Shown here one piece after another: positions 7,463-16,312 of a stretch of DNA of 64,000 nucleotides. Position 1 is the stretch's first letter. The number at the start of each line of letters is the position of its first letter. Origin of the DNA: Paraflavisolibacter caeni (GTDB lineage Bacteria > Bacteroidota > Bacteroidia > Chitinophagales > Chitinophagaceae); NCBI RefSeq assembly GCF_025628885.1, contig NZ_JAOTIF010000003.1, positions 1 through 64,000 on the forward strand, read 5' to 3'. The position numbers were made by a program, and so were the translations under genes. A model generated the notes under the pieces. It was not told the DNA's origin, did not search any database, and saw only the letters and a list, made by a program, of their open reading frames with translations.

Positions 7463-9922
7463 ATGAAGAAGATTTTTTGCTCATTGTTACTTGTCTCTTT
7501 TTGTATTGGGAAATCAACTTTAGCGCAGGAAGTTTATCAATTCACAAAGGCATTGACCATAACTTCTGTTCACCACTATGGCAGGGAGGCTATTTATACA
7601 GATCAATTGGCTTACCAGTATTTTGCAAATACTTTAAAAGCACCTGTTGCGGGTCAAACATTCGGGACCAACGATAGTGGGCAGACTGTAATTTGGAAGG
7701 CTCTTGAAGCTGACAGCCTGAACAGGTTTAGGACCAGGGAATTTGGAGGGGGTGGAACTTATTTGTATTTAACATATTCATCAGATAGGGATCGATCTGC
7801 CTTGCTTCATGTAAAAGGCAACAGTGCTCTTTTTTTCAATGGCGAACAACATACAGGTGATCCATATAGTTCCGGTTGGCTATATATTCCGGTTCAGGTA
7901 AAGAAAGGCTTGAACGAGATTTATTTACGCTCATTTGGTATGGTGCAAGCTCGGTTGCTGTTCCCGGAAAAACCAGTGATATTGAATGTTGAGGATCCAA
8001 CTATGCCCAGTATTGTATTGAATGAAAACAATAAAACTTTACAAGGTGCAGTTGTTGTGATCAATACTACTGCTCAAGCATTGAAAAATCTAAATATTAA
8101 AAGTAGGATAAATGGAAGTGAGCTAAACACGGCTTTACCTGTTGTTCCCGCACTTTCCATACGTAAAGTGAGTTTTGCATTGAATGCTGATGGCGTTGAT
8201 CAAAAAGGACAATTTGAATGTTCATTGGTTCTTTTACAAAATGCAAAGCCTATTGATGAGAAGAAAGTGACACTGGAGGCAGTCGGGCCTACCGAAAAGT
8301 ATAGCCAAACATTTATTAGTTATATTGATGGAAGTCTTCAGTATTATGCAGTAGCACCCCAAAATTCATCTTCTGATAACTCATCTCATGCACTATTTCT
8401 TTCTGTCCATGGAGCTGGGGTGGAAGCTATTGGCCAGGCAAAGGCTTACCAGTCAAAAGACTGGGGCACTTTAGTAGCAGCTACCAACCGGCGTCCTCGT
8501 GGCTTTAACTGGGAAGACTGGGGCCGTTTGGATGCACTGGAAGTATTACAATTAGCTAAAGATAGATTTAACCCTGACCCCAAACGGATCTATCTCACAG
8601 GCCATTCTATGGGCGGCCATGGCACCTGGTTCTTAGGAGCTACCTACCCGGATAAATGGGCCGCAATAGCCCCCTGTGCTGGCTATCCAACATTAAAAGA
8701 ATATGGTTCAGCTGATGGCAAGATCCCGGACAGTAGCAGGTCGCAAATGGAACAGATGTTACTAAGAGCAAGCAACCAAAGTGATGTTGTCAAACTTGTC
8801 AGCAATTACAAGCCCCTTGGCATTTACATTTTGCATGGAGATTCTGATAAAGTGGTTTCTGTGAATTATGCCAGGCAAATGAAAAAACAACTGGCTGATT
8901 TTCATGCTGATCTTAGTTACTATGAATATCCGGGAGGAGAACATTGGTATGGCAATGAAAGTGTAGACTGGAAGCCATTATTTGATTTTTTCAAATGGCA
9001 CCAAAAACTTCCTGATAGTTCATTGAATACGATTGATTTTATAACCTCTAATCCGGGCATTTCGCCTAGTAACCGCTGGGCATCAGTTCAACAGCAAATT
9101 CATCCATTACAATACAGCAGGATCAAACTAAACAGGAATAAGAATAAAAGAACAATCACAGGAACAACTGAAAATGTACAATTGCTTAAATTGGATCTTT
9201 CAAACTTTGGAATTCATACTACTGTAACAATTGATCTGGATAGCTTAAATAAAATAAGTTATACAACAAGTAGCGATCAGGATAGTTTGTACCTGCTGAA
9301 ACAAAATAATCAATGGGGTATTACAAATCAGCCTGGATTCGAACAAAAAGGCCCACATCGTTACGGAACCTTTAAAGAGGCCTTCAATTATAAAATGGTT
9401 TTCGTTTACGGTACAATAGGTTCAAAAGATGAAAATGAATGGAGCTTCAACAAAGCCCGTTATGATGCAGAAACATGGTATTATCGTGGCAACGGTGCAG
9501 TTGATGTAATATCAGATAAAGACTATTCACAGTCACTTTATAAAGGCCGGAATGTAATTATTTATGGAAATGCCAATTCAAATAGTGCTTATAAATTGTT
9601 ATTACAGTCGTGCCCTATTCAATTAGAACGTAATACAGTAAAAGCTGGCAACCATATTTGGAAAGGTGATGATTTAGCTGCTTATTTTATTTGGCCAATG
9701 AAAGGAACGAACAATAATTCAATAGGAGTAATTGGGGGAACAGGGCTGAAGGGAATGAATGCTGCAACTGGCAACCAATACTTTGCTGGAGGCAGTGGAT
9801 TCCCTGATTTTATGGTATTCAGTCTTGGTATGTTGCGCACAGGTGGAAATGAGGTGAAATTGGCCGGCTTTTTTGATAATGCTTGGAAACTTTCTGAAAG
9901 TGAAATGATTCAAAATAAATAA
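7463..9922 (+). CDS. Secreted alpha/beta-hydrolase, putative esterase or prolyl-oligopeptidase-like peptidase
   Basis: A large exported protein (819 residues) with a signal peptide ending near STLAQ. The centre, about residues 300-520, is an alpha/beta-hydrolase: the nucleophile elbow GHSMGG puts Ser382 at the active site, HGDSD gives Asp460 or Asp462, and GGEHWYG gives His494. The N-terminal 280 residues resemble beta-sandwich modules and the last 300 residues have no recognised domain. Such proteins remove acyl groups from glycans or cleave peptides; no substrate can be read here. It is the first gene after the terminator and precedes GH125, so a role in exposing glycans or cutting glycopeptides is inferred. 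Confidence 0.7.
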   Translation: MKKIFCSLLLVSFCIGKSTLAQEVYQFTKALTITSVHHYGREAIYTDQLAYQYFANTLKAPVAGQTFGTNDSGQTVIWKALEADSLNRFRTREFGGGGTYLYLTYSSDRDRSALLHVKGNSALFFNGEQHTGDPYSSGWLYIPVQVKKGLNEIYLRSFGMVQARLLFPEKPVILNVEDPTMPSIVLNENNKTLQGAVVVINTTAQALKNLNIKSRINGSELNTALPVVPALSIRKVSFALNADGVDQKGQFECSLVLLQNAKPIDEKKVTLEAVGPTEKYSQTFISYIDGSLQYYAVAPQNSSSDNSSHALFLSVHGAGVEAIGQAKAYQSKDWGTLVAATNRRPRGFNWEDWGRLDALEVLQLAKDRFNPDPKRIYLTGHSMGGHGTWFLGATYPDKWAAIAPCAGYPTLKEYGSADGKIPDSSRSQMEQMLLRASNQSDVVKLVSNYKPLGIYILHGDSDKVVSVNYARQMKKQLADFHADLSYYEYPGGEHWYGNESVDWKPLFDFFKWHQKLPDSSLNTIDFITSNPGISPSNRWASVQQQIHPLQYSRIKLNRNKNKRTITGTTENVQLLKLDLSNFGIHTTVTIDLDSLNKISYTTSSDQDSLYLLKQNNQWGITNQPGFEQKGPHRYGTFKEAFNYKMVFVYGTIGSKDENEWSFNKARYDAETWYYRGNGAVDVISDKDYSQSLYKGRNVIIYGNANSNSAYKLLLQSCPIQLERNTVKAGNHIWKGDDLAAYFIWPMKGTNNNSIGVIGGTGLKGMNAATGNQYFAGGSGFPDFMVFSLGMLRTGGNEVKLAGFFDNAWKLSESEMIQNK

Positions 9923-10000
9923 ATATCAGGCCTCAAGTAGAATCATTAAAGAGGCACTTTTTCAATTCTAATGTAAAAACCAAAAATGCATAATTGACAT

Positions 10001-11416
10001 ATGAACAGAAATGAATTTATCCGCAATACAGGTTTATTAGGAACAGGATTATTGTTAAGGAATTTTTCTTTTGCAAAAACATATGGAGAATTTCCCGAGG
10101 TCCGTACACCTCTCGATCAAAGGAAGTTTCACAGCAAGGCAATTGAAGATGCCATAGTTGAATTTAAAAATAATGTAAAGAATAAGGAATTAGGCTGGTT
10201 GTTTGAAAACTGCTTTCCCAATACTTTGGATACTACAGTAGAATTTGAAATGAAAAGTGGGAAGCCTGACACTTATGTGATTACTGGAGATATTGATGCA
10301 ATGTGGCTGCGCGACAGTACCGCCCAGGTTTGGCCTTACTTGAGTTTTATTAAGAAGGATAAAGATTTACAGCAACTCATTGCAGGTGTTATTAACCGGC
10401 AAACTAATTGTATCCTGAAGGATCCTTATGCGAATGCTTTTTACAAGGATGAAAATAAAATTAGTGAATGGAAGAGTGATCTAACTACCATGAAGCCTGG
10501 CATTCACGAACGCAAATGGGAAATTGATTCATTATGTTATCCTATCCGGTTGGCCTACCATTACTGGAAGATCAGTAGGGATACAACTCCTTTTGATGAA
10601 GAATGGCAACAGGCTATTAAAGCAACACTGAAAACCTTTAAAGAGCAACAGCGTAAACAAGGTAATGGACCTTACACATTTCAAAGAACTACAGCCTGGG
10701 CTACAGACGGCGTTCCTTTAGCAGGATACGGTTATCCGGTTAAACCTGTTGGATTAATTTGTTCTATGTTTAGGCCCAGTGATGATGCTACAATTTATCC
10801 TTTCCTCATTCCTTCCAATTTTTTTGCTGTCATAAGCTTAAAGCAAGCTGCTGAAATGATAAAGACGATGGCGAAAAATAACCAACTGGCAAGTGAACTG
10901 CTAAGCCTGGCTATTGAGGTTGAAACAGCATTACAGAAGTATGCGATCATCAATCATCCTCAGTATGGAAAGATCTATGCTTATGAAGTGAATGGCTTTG
11001 GTAGTTACAACTTGATGGATGACGCTAATCTTCCCAGTTTGTTGTCATTACCATATCTGGGAGCTATTCCTAATACAGATCCTATTTATATGAATACACG
11101 TAAGATGCTTTTATCTGAAAATAATCCTTTCTTCTTCAAAGGAAAGGCTGGCGAGGGCATTGGCGGACCGCATGCCGGTATGCATATGATCTGGCCATTA
11201 AGCATTATCACTCGTGGATTGACCAGCAATAATGTGCAGGAAATTAATAAATGTATCGAGACGCTGCGTAAGACACATGCAGATACGGGCTTTATGCATG
11301 AATCCTTTCATATGGACGATCCCTCGAAGTTTACCCGCAAATGGTTCGCTTGGGCAAATACCATATTCGGGGAGTTTTTATGGAAAGTATATCAGGAAAG
11401 GAAAATAGAAATTTAA
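10001..11416 (+). CDS. GH125 exo-alpha-1,6-mannosidase
   Basis: Metal-independent mannosidase of family GH125 (formerly DUF1237), 471 residues, the usual length. The family hallmark GDIDAMWLRDSTAQVWPY is at residues 96-113, followed by the GIHERKWEIDSLCYP segment, and by GEGIGGPHAGMHMIWPLSII near the C-terminus. The N-terminus (MNRNEFIRNTGLLGTG) looks like an export signal with an incomplete twin-arginine motif. Family enzymes remove non-reducing alpha-1,6-linked mannose from N-glycan arms after GH92 has taken alpha-1,2 residues. A GH92 gene follows after 17 bases, so the two are likely co-transcribed. Confidence 0.9.
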   Translation: MNRNEFIRNTGLLGTGLLLRNFSFAKTYGEFPEVRTPLDQRKFHSKAIEDAIVEFKNNVKNKELGWLFENCFPNTLDTTVEFEMKSGKPDTYVITGDIDAMWLRDSTAQVWPYLSFIKKDKDLQQLIAGVINRQTNCILKDPYANAFYKDENKISEWKSDLTTMKPGIHERKWEIDSLCYPIRLAYHYWKISRDTTPFDEEWQQAIKATLKTFKEQQRKQGNGPYTFQRTTAWATDGVPLAGYGYPVKPVGLICSMFRPSDDATIYPFLIPSNFFAVISLKQAAEMIKTMAKNNQLASELLSLAIEVETALQKYAIINHPQYGKIYAYEVNGFGSYNLMDDANLPSLLSLPYLGAIPNTDPIYMNTRKMLLSENNPFFFKGKAGEGIGGPHAGMHMIWPLSIITRGLTSNNVQEINKCIETLRKTHADTGFMHESFHMDDPSKFTRKWFAWANTIFGEFLWKVYQERKIEI

Positions 11417-11433
11417 GATTTAAAAACCGTCAA

Positions 11434-13746
11434 ATGTTGCTTGCTTTAAAATACTGTAAAAGAGCTTTTATATCACTGATACTTTGTTTGTTATTACTGG
11501 ATGCTGCTTCCCAGGTTTCGAACGCTGCCAGCTTGATTGATATGGTAAATCCTTTAATGGGCACTGCATCTAAGAATAGCTTATCAACAGGTAATACTTA
11601 TCCGGCTATCGCATTGCCTTGGGGTATGAACTTCTGGGTGCCGCAAACCGGCAAAATGGGGGATGGGTGGGTATATACCTACGATGCTGAAAAGATCCGC
11701 GGTTTTAAACAAACTCACCAGCCTTCTCCCTGGATCAATGATTATGGCCAGTTTTCTTTAATGCCGGTTACGGGTAAATTGAAGTTCAGGGAAGATGAGC
11801 GGGCAAGTTGGTTTTCTCATAAAGCAGAAACTGCAAAGCCATATTTTTACAGTGTTTACCTTGCCGATCATGATGTTGTTACTGAGATTGCGCCTACAGA
11901 GCGTGCTGCATCATTTCGTTTCACCTTTCCGCAAACAGACAGTGCTTTTGTTGTTTTAGATGCATTTGACAAAGGGTCCTTTGTCAAAATCATTCCTTCG
12001 GAAAATAAAATTATAGGATACACCACGAAAAATAGCGGTGGAGTACCCACAAACTTTAGGAACTATTTTGTGCTCTATTTTGATAAGTCTTTTGATATTA
12101 CCTATGTCTGGCACGACAGTATTCTAGTAAAGGATGCCTTGGAAATCATGACAGATCATGCAGGAGCAGCAGTCGGTTTCAAAACACGGAAAGGAGAAAG
12201 AGTAAATGTTAGAGCAGCGTCTTCTTTTGTCAGCTATGAGCAGGCAGAACTGAATTTACAGAGGGAATTAGGTAAAAATGAATTTGAAACAGTAAAGCAA
12301 AAGGCTAAAAATGTCTGGGAAAAGGAGTTTTCCAGGATTAAAGTGGAAGGTGGTACAGATGACCAGATACGAACATTCTATTCCTGTCTTTATCGAACCA
12401 TGCTATTTCCCAGGAAGTTTTATGAGCTTGATGCCAATGGGAAAGTGATTCATTACAGTCCCTACAATGGTAAAGTTTTGCCTGGCTATATGTTCACTGA
12501 TAATGGCTTTTGGGATACCTTCCGGGCAGTTTTTCCCCTTTTTAATCTCATATTCCCTTCCTTGAATGCACAGATTCAGGAGGGTTTGGTGAATGCCTAC
12601 AAGGAAAGTGGCTGGCTGCCAGAATGGGCAAGTCCTGGTCACAGGGATTGTATGATTGGCTCTAACTCTGCATCAATAATTACTGATGCTTATCTGAAAG
12701 GTATTAGAGGCTATGACATCAATATTTTGTACGAAGCGCTTTTGAAGAATTCTGAGAATGAAGGACCGTTAGGTTCTGTTGGACGAAAGGGAGTGGGTTA
12801 TTACAACCAACTTGGTTATGTACCTTATAATGTAGGGATCAATGAGAACGCAGCTCGTACACTCGAGTATGCCTATGCTGATTACTGCCTTTACCTATTG
12901 GCCAAGGAGCTAAAAAGACCTGCAGAAGAAATAGAAAGGTTTGCAAAACGTGCTCAGAACTACCGCAATCTTTTCGACCCGTCCCATAACTTGATGCGTG
13001 GGAAAAATAGTGATGGTGCTTTTATGTCTCCATTCAATCCGTTTAAGTGGGGTGATGCTTTTACCGAAGGGAATAGTTGGCACTATACATGGAGTGTGTT
13101 TCATGATGTGCAAGGACTAATTAGTTTAATGGGAGGTGAAAAGTCATTTGTAAAAATGCTCGACTCCGTATTTAAGGTGCCTCCCATTTTTGATGCAACA
13201 TATTATGGCTCTGTGATCCATGAGATTCGGGAAATGCAGATCATGAACATGGGAAATTATGCCCATGGAAATCAGCCGATACAACACATGATCTATTTGT
13301 ATAACTATGCTGGCGAGCCCTGGAAGACACAATATTGGGTTCGTGAGGTCATGAGCCGGCTATACTCGCCAACACCAGATGGCTATTGTGGCGATGAAGA
13401 TAATGGGCAGACATCGGCCTGGTATGTGTTTTCTGCTTTAGGGTTTTATCCTGTTTGTCCTGGTACGGACCAATATATTTTAGGGACGCCGCTGTTCCCA
13501 AAAGTAACTTTAAAACTGGAAAGTGGAAAAACAATAGCCATTACTGCACCATCCAATAATAAAGAAAACAAATACATTCAATCTCTATCAGTAAATGGCC
13601 GGTTATATAGGAAGAATTGGATTAGCCACAAGACTTTAATGCAAGGAGCTACATTGAATTTTTCCATGACAGCTTTACCCAATAAGGAAAGGGGGGCGAA
13701 TACTGATGCCTATCCCTACTCCTTTTCAGGAAAAAAGGAATTTTAA
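11434..13746 (+). CDS. GH92 alpha-mannosidase (first copy)
   Basis: Calcium-dependent exo-alpha-mannosidase of family GH92, 770 residues from the chosen ATG. That ATG begins a hydrophobic signal peptide (ALKYCKRAFISLILCLLLLD); the frame also extends back into the GH125 gene, but that part is highly charged and unlikely to be used. Family segments are present: VNPLMGTASKNSLSTGNTYP near the mature N-terminus, MFTDNGFWDTFRAVFPL, and the active-site stretch GDEDNGQTSAWYVFSALGFY near the end. GH92 enzymes remove alpha-1,2, 1,3 or 1,4-linked mannose; this gene's linkage cannot be decided. The pair with GH125 suggests high-mannose arm trimming in the periplasm. Confidence 0.92.
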   Translation: MLLALKYCKRAFISLILCLLLLDAASQVSNAASLIDMVNPLMGTASKNSLSTGNTYPAIALPWGMNFWVPQTGKMGDGWVYTYDAEKIRGFKQTHQPSPWINDYGQFSLMPVTGKLKFREDERASWFSHKAETAKPYFYSVYLADHDVVTEIAPTERAASFRFTFPQTDSAFVVLDAFDKGSFVKIIPSENKIIGYTTKNSGGVPTNFRNYFVLYFDKSFDITYVWHDSILVKDALEIMTDHAGAAVGFKTRKGERVNVRAASSFVSYEQAELNLQRELGKNEFETVKQKAKNVWEKEFSRIKVEGGTDDQIRTFYSCLYRTMLFPRKFYELDANGKVIHYSPYNGKVLPGYMFTDNGFWDTFRAVFPLFNLIFPSLNAQIQEGLVNAYKESGWLPEWASPGHRDCMIGSNSASIITDAYLKGIRGYDINILYEALLKNSENEGPLGSVGRKGVGYYNQLGYVPYNVGINENAARTLEYAYADYCLYLLAKELKRPAEEIERFAKRAQNYRNLFDPSHNLMRGKNSDGAFMSPFNPFKWGDAFTEGNSWHYTWSVFHDVQGLISLMGGEKSFVKMLDSVFKVPPIFDATYYGSVIHEIREMQIMNMGNYAHGNQPIQHMIYLYNYAGEPWKTQYWVREVMSRLYSPTPDGYCGDEDNGQTSAWYVFSALGFYPVCPGTDQYILGTPLFPKVTLKLESGKTIAITAPSNNKENKYIQSLSVNGRLYRKNWISHKTLMQGATLNFSMTALPNKERGANTDAYPYSFSGKKEF

Positions 13747-14027
13747 AATTCTGTCTAAGTGAAAATGCTTAGCAATAATTATTAAACTTTTGTCTTTTTT
13801 TTAAAAAGTTAATTAAATTTTTAAATAAGTTTCTATCTTAGTCGGGCATTTTATAAAGCTTTGCTGTTCTAAATATTGCAATTATGCAACATGGCTAATA
13901 AATGGCCGACAAGAGCTAAATTTCTGATGATTTATAACTGTTGAAATGGTTTTAGATCAAATTGTGCGTTCGACTTGTGGCAATCTGAAATAGGGTAGCT
14001 TAATTTATTTATAAACAATATATAAAG
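13747..14027. other. Intergenic region before CutC, probable promoter region
   Basis: 281 AT-rich bases with no gene. TATCTTAG at 13834-13841 is a near match to the Bacteroidota -7 element, but no good -33 partner was found. No terminator-like hairpin with a T-run was seen; GAATTTTAAAATTC at 13738-13751 is a loopless palindrome over the GH92 stop. A new transcription unit for CutC and GH29 probably begins here. Confidence 0.4.
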
Positions 14028-14756
14028 TTGGATTATACAATTGAAATAGCAACTACAGATTTCATTACTACTGAATCTGCTGTGAAAGGAGGGGCAGATC
14101 GAATAGAATTATGTAGTGCAATATCTGAAGGTGGGTTAACTCCTTCTATGGGTCACATCAGGAAATGCAGAGAAATGTTTGATCTACCTATTTTCCCAAT
14201 TATTCGTCCAAGAAGTGGTGATTTTCTATACACTGATGAGGAATTTGATCTGATGATGAGTGATGTAAAACTATGTAAAGAATTAGGATGTAATGGTGTG
14301 GTTATAGGGTTTTTATTAAATGATGGCATGATTGACAAGGTTAGGATTGAAACAGTTGTTCGTGCTGCTTATCCAATGGAAGTAACATTTCACCGTGCTT
14401 TCGATCGTTGTAAAGATCCTTTTATAGCTTTAGAAGAGTTGATAGAAGCAGGTTGCCAACGAATTCTCACTTCGGGTCAGCAAATAAAGGCCACAGACGG
14501 TCTTGATCTGATCAAACAATTAATTGAGGCTGCAGGTGATAGAATAATTATTATGCCGGGAAGTGGATTGAATCCAGCTAATATTAAGTATGTAGCTGAA
14601 GCAACAGGAGCAAGAGAATTTCATGGCGCATTGCGCAGTTCAGCTGAAAGTAAAATGGAATTTATGCTTCCGTCTTTCGCGGCTATAGGAGATTATATAA
14701 ACCCGGCTATTAAAGAAAATGATGTAAGGGAATTTAAAAAAGCATTGATGCTGTAG
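14028..14756 (+). CDS. cutC: CutC family protein
   Basis: Cytoplasmic TIM-barrel protein of the CutC family, 242 residues, the normal length. Conserved segments include GGADRIELC near residue 22, RPRSGDFLYTDEE, VTFHRAFDR, RILTSGQ and IIMPGSGLNPANI. The start is TTG: the family N-terminus begins there and no ATG lies close upstream in frame. CutC was named for copper homeostasis, but its biochemical role remains unclear and it often sits among carbohydrate genes in Bacteroidota. Here it heads a unit with a GH29 fucosidase 54 bases downstream, so a link to sugar metabolism is inferred. Confidence 0.85.
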   Translation: MDYTIEIATTDFITTESAVKGGADRIELCSAISEGGLTPSMGHIRKCREMFDLPIFPIIRPRSGDFLYTDEEFDLMMSDVKLCKELGCNGVVIGFLLNDGMIDKVRIETVVRAAYPMEVTFHRAFDRCKDPFIALEELIEAGCQRILTSGQQIKATDGLDLIKQLIEAAGDRIIIMPGSGLNPANIKYVAEATGAREFHGALRSSAESKMEFMLPSFAAIGDYINPAIKENDVREFKKALML

Positions 14757-14810
14757 ATCATATGCTTTTGTGATGTAGTCTTTAAAAACAAACAGTATAA
14801 TTTTTTCAAA

Positions 14811-16265
14811 ATGCGTCATATGAAGTTCTTATATGCTATTTTTCTTTGGAGCTTTATTATAGGATTTAATAATTGTATAGTAGCTCAGGAAAATGTTCAT
14901 CCTCAATCTTCAAAATATGAATGGCCTGAAGAAGCTGCTGTAAGAGCGAAACTTGAAAAATGGCAGGACCAAAAGTTTGGTATCATCATTCACTGGGGGT
15001 TATATGCTGTACCTGGTATTATGGAGTCCTGGAATCTTTGTTCAGAAGAATGGATTGACCGGGATAGCAATGTAACTTATGAAGACTATAAGCAATGGTA
15101 TTGGGGCCAAAAGGATAAATTTAATCCAGTAAACTTTAATCCTGATGATTGGGCTAAATACGCTAAAGAGGCGGGCATGCGTTATTTAGTGTTTACGACC
15201 AAGCATCATGATGGCTTCAATATGTTTGATACCAAGCAAACTGACTTTAAAATATCCAACGGTCCTTTTAAGAACAATGCCAAAGCAGATGTTGCTAAAT
15301 ATGTTTTTGAAGCATTCCGGAAAAAAGACTTCATGATTGGTGCATATTTTTCTAAGCCCGATTGGCATTCAGAATATTATTGGTGGCCGAAATATGCAAC
15401 CTCAGACCGTAACAATAACTATGATATTCGTAAGTTCCCGTGGCGCTGGAATAAATTCAAGGAATTTACTTATAACCAGATAAGCGAACTAATGCATGAT
15501 TATGGCTCTATCGATATTCTCTGGCTCGATGGAGGTTGGGTAAGGCCACGTGAAACTGTGAATGCAGAAGTGTTATCCTGGGGTGCGCGCATACCTGAAT
15601 GGAGTCAGGATATTGATATGCCAAAGATCGCTTCAATGGCAAGAACGGCTCAACCTGGTTTGCTAATGGTTGACCGGACCGTACATGGACCTTATGAAAA
15701 TTATCAAACACCGGAGCAAAGAATCCCCGAACAACAACTTGACCACCCTTGGGAAAGTTGTATGACACTTGCCAATAACTGGGGTTATGTACCAAATGAT
15801 CGGTATAAAACTTCTGCTAAGGTTATTCAGGTTCTTATAGAAGTGGTAGCTAAAGGAGGAAGCCTATTATTAGGCGTTGGCCCTAAACCAGATGGTACTT
15901 TGCCCGACGAAGCCGTTCAGCGGATGAAGGAAATTGGCCAATGGATGAACAAAAATGGAAAGGCTATTTACAATACCCGTACTACTAAGAATTTTCATGA
16001 AGGCAATGTCTGGTTTACACAAAATGTGAAAGAAGGCGTCCGGTATGCCCTGGTTTGTTTACCTGATCAGCAGCAAGTTGCCAAGGAAATCTCTTGGCAT
16101 AATAACCTGCCTAAAAAAGGCAGTAAAGTAAAGCTATTAGCTACCGGGGAAACAGTAAAGTGGAAAGCGGAAGAAAGCAAAGTAACTGTATACCTGCCTT
16201 CTTCCATCATTAATTCAAAAGAAACCTATCCGGCATTGGCCTTTTCGTTTACACCAGCTGATTGA
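14811..16265 (+). CDS. GH29 alpha-L-fucosidase (first copy)
   Basis: Exported retaining alpha-L-fucosidase, 484 residues. A signal peptide ends near NNCIVAQ. The catalytic barrel shows the family landmarks FGIIIHWGLYAVPG, TKHHDGFNMFDTK and DILWLDGGW, whose Asp240 is the predicted nucleophile. A short beta-sandwich closes the C-terminus. A second ATG at 14820 could be the true start; both lie before the signal peptide. It removes terminal or branching fucose from glycans, and in this locus N-glycan core or antenna fucose is the likely target. It differs clearly from the second GH29 at 29831 (SEEWIDRDSN versus SWSFHNKKIS segments), suggesting different linkages. Confidence 0.92.
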   Translation: MRHMKFLYAIFLWSFIIGFNNCIVAQENVHPQSSKYEWPEEAAVRAKLEKWQDQKFGIIIHWGLYAVPGIMESWNLCSEEWIDRDSNVTYEDYKQWYWGQKDKFNPVNFNPDDWAKYAKEAGMRYLVFTTKHHDGFNMFDTKQTDFKISNGPFKNNAKADVAKYVFEAFRKKDFMIGAYFSKPDWHSEYYWWPKYATSDRNNNYDIRKFPWRWNKFKEFTYNQISELMHDYGSIDILWLDGGWVRPRETVNAEVLSWGARIPEWSQDIDMPKIASMARTAQPGLLMVDRTVHGPYENYQTPEQRIPEQQLDHPWESCMTLANNWGYVPNDRYKTSAKVIQVLIEVVAKGGSLLLGVGPKPDGTLPDEAVQRMKEIGQWMNKNGKAIYNTRTTKNFHEGNVWFTQNVKEGVRYALVCLPDQQQVAKEISWHNNLPKKGSKVKLLATGETVKWKAEESKVTVYLPSSIINSKETYPALAFSFTPAD

Positions 16266-16312
16266 TTTTCTTGAACTGTTGAATTATTGTAATGAACAAT
16301 TAAATAACTCTG

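Noticed and set aside
11341-11433. Upstream extension of the GH92 gene into GH125
   Set aside because: The added residues are charged and precede the signal peptide; a signal peptide should start at or near the N-terminus, so the ATG at 11434 is preferred.
13738-13751. GAATTTTAAAATTC palindrome as terminator of GH92
   Set aside because: No loop and no following T-run; pure AT palindromes are expected by chance in such sequence.
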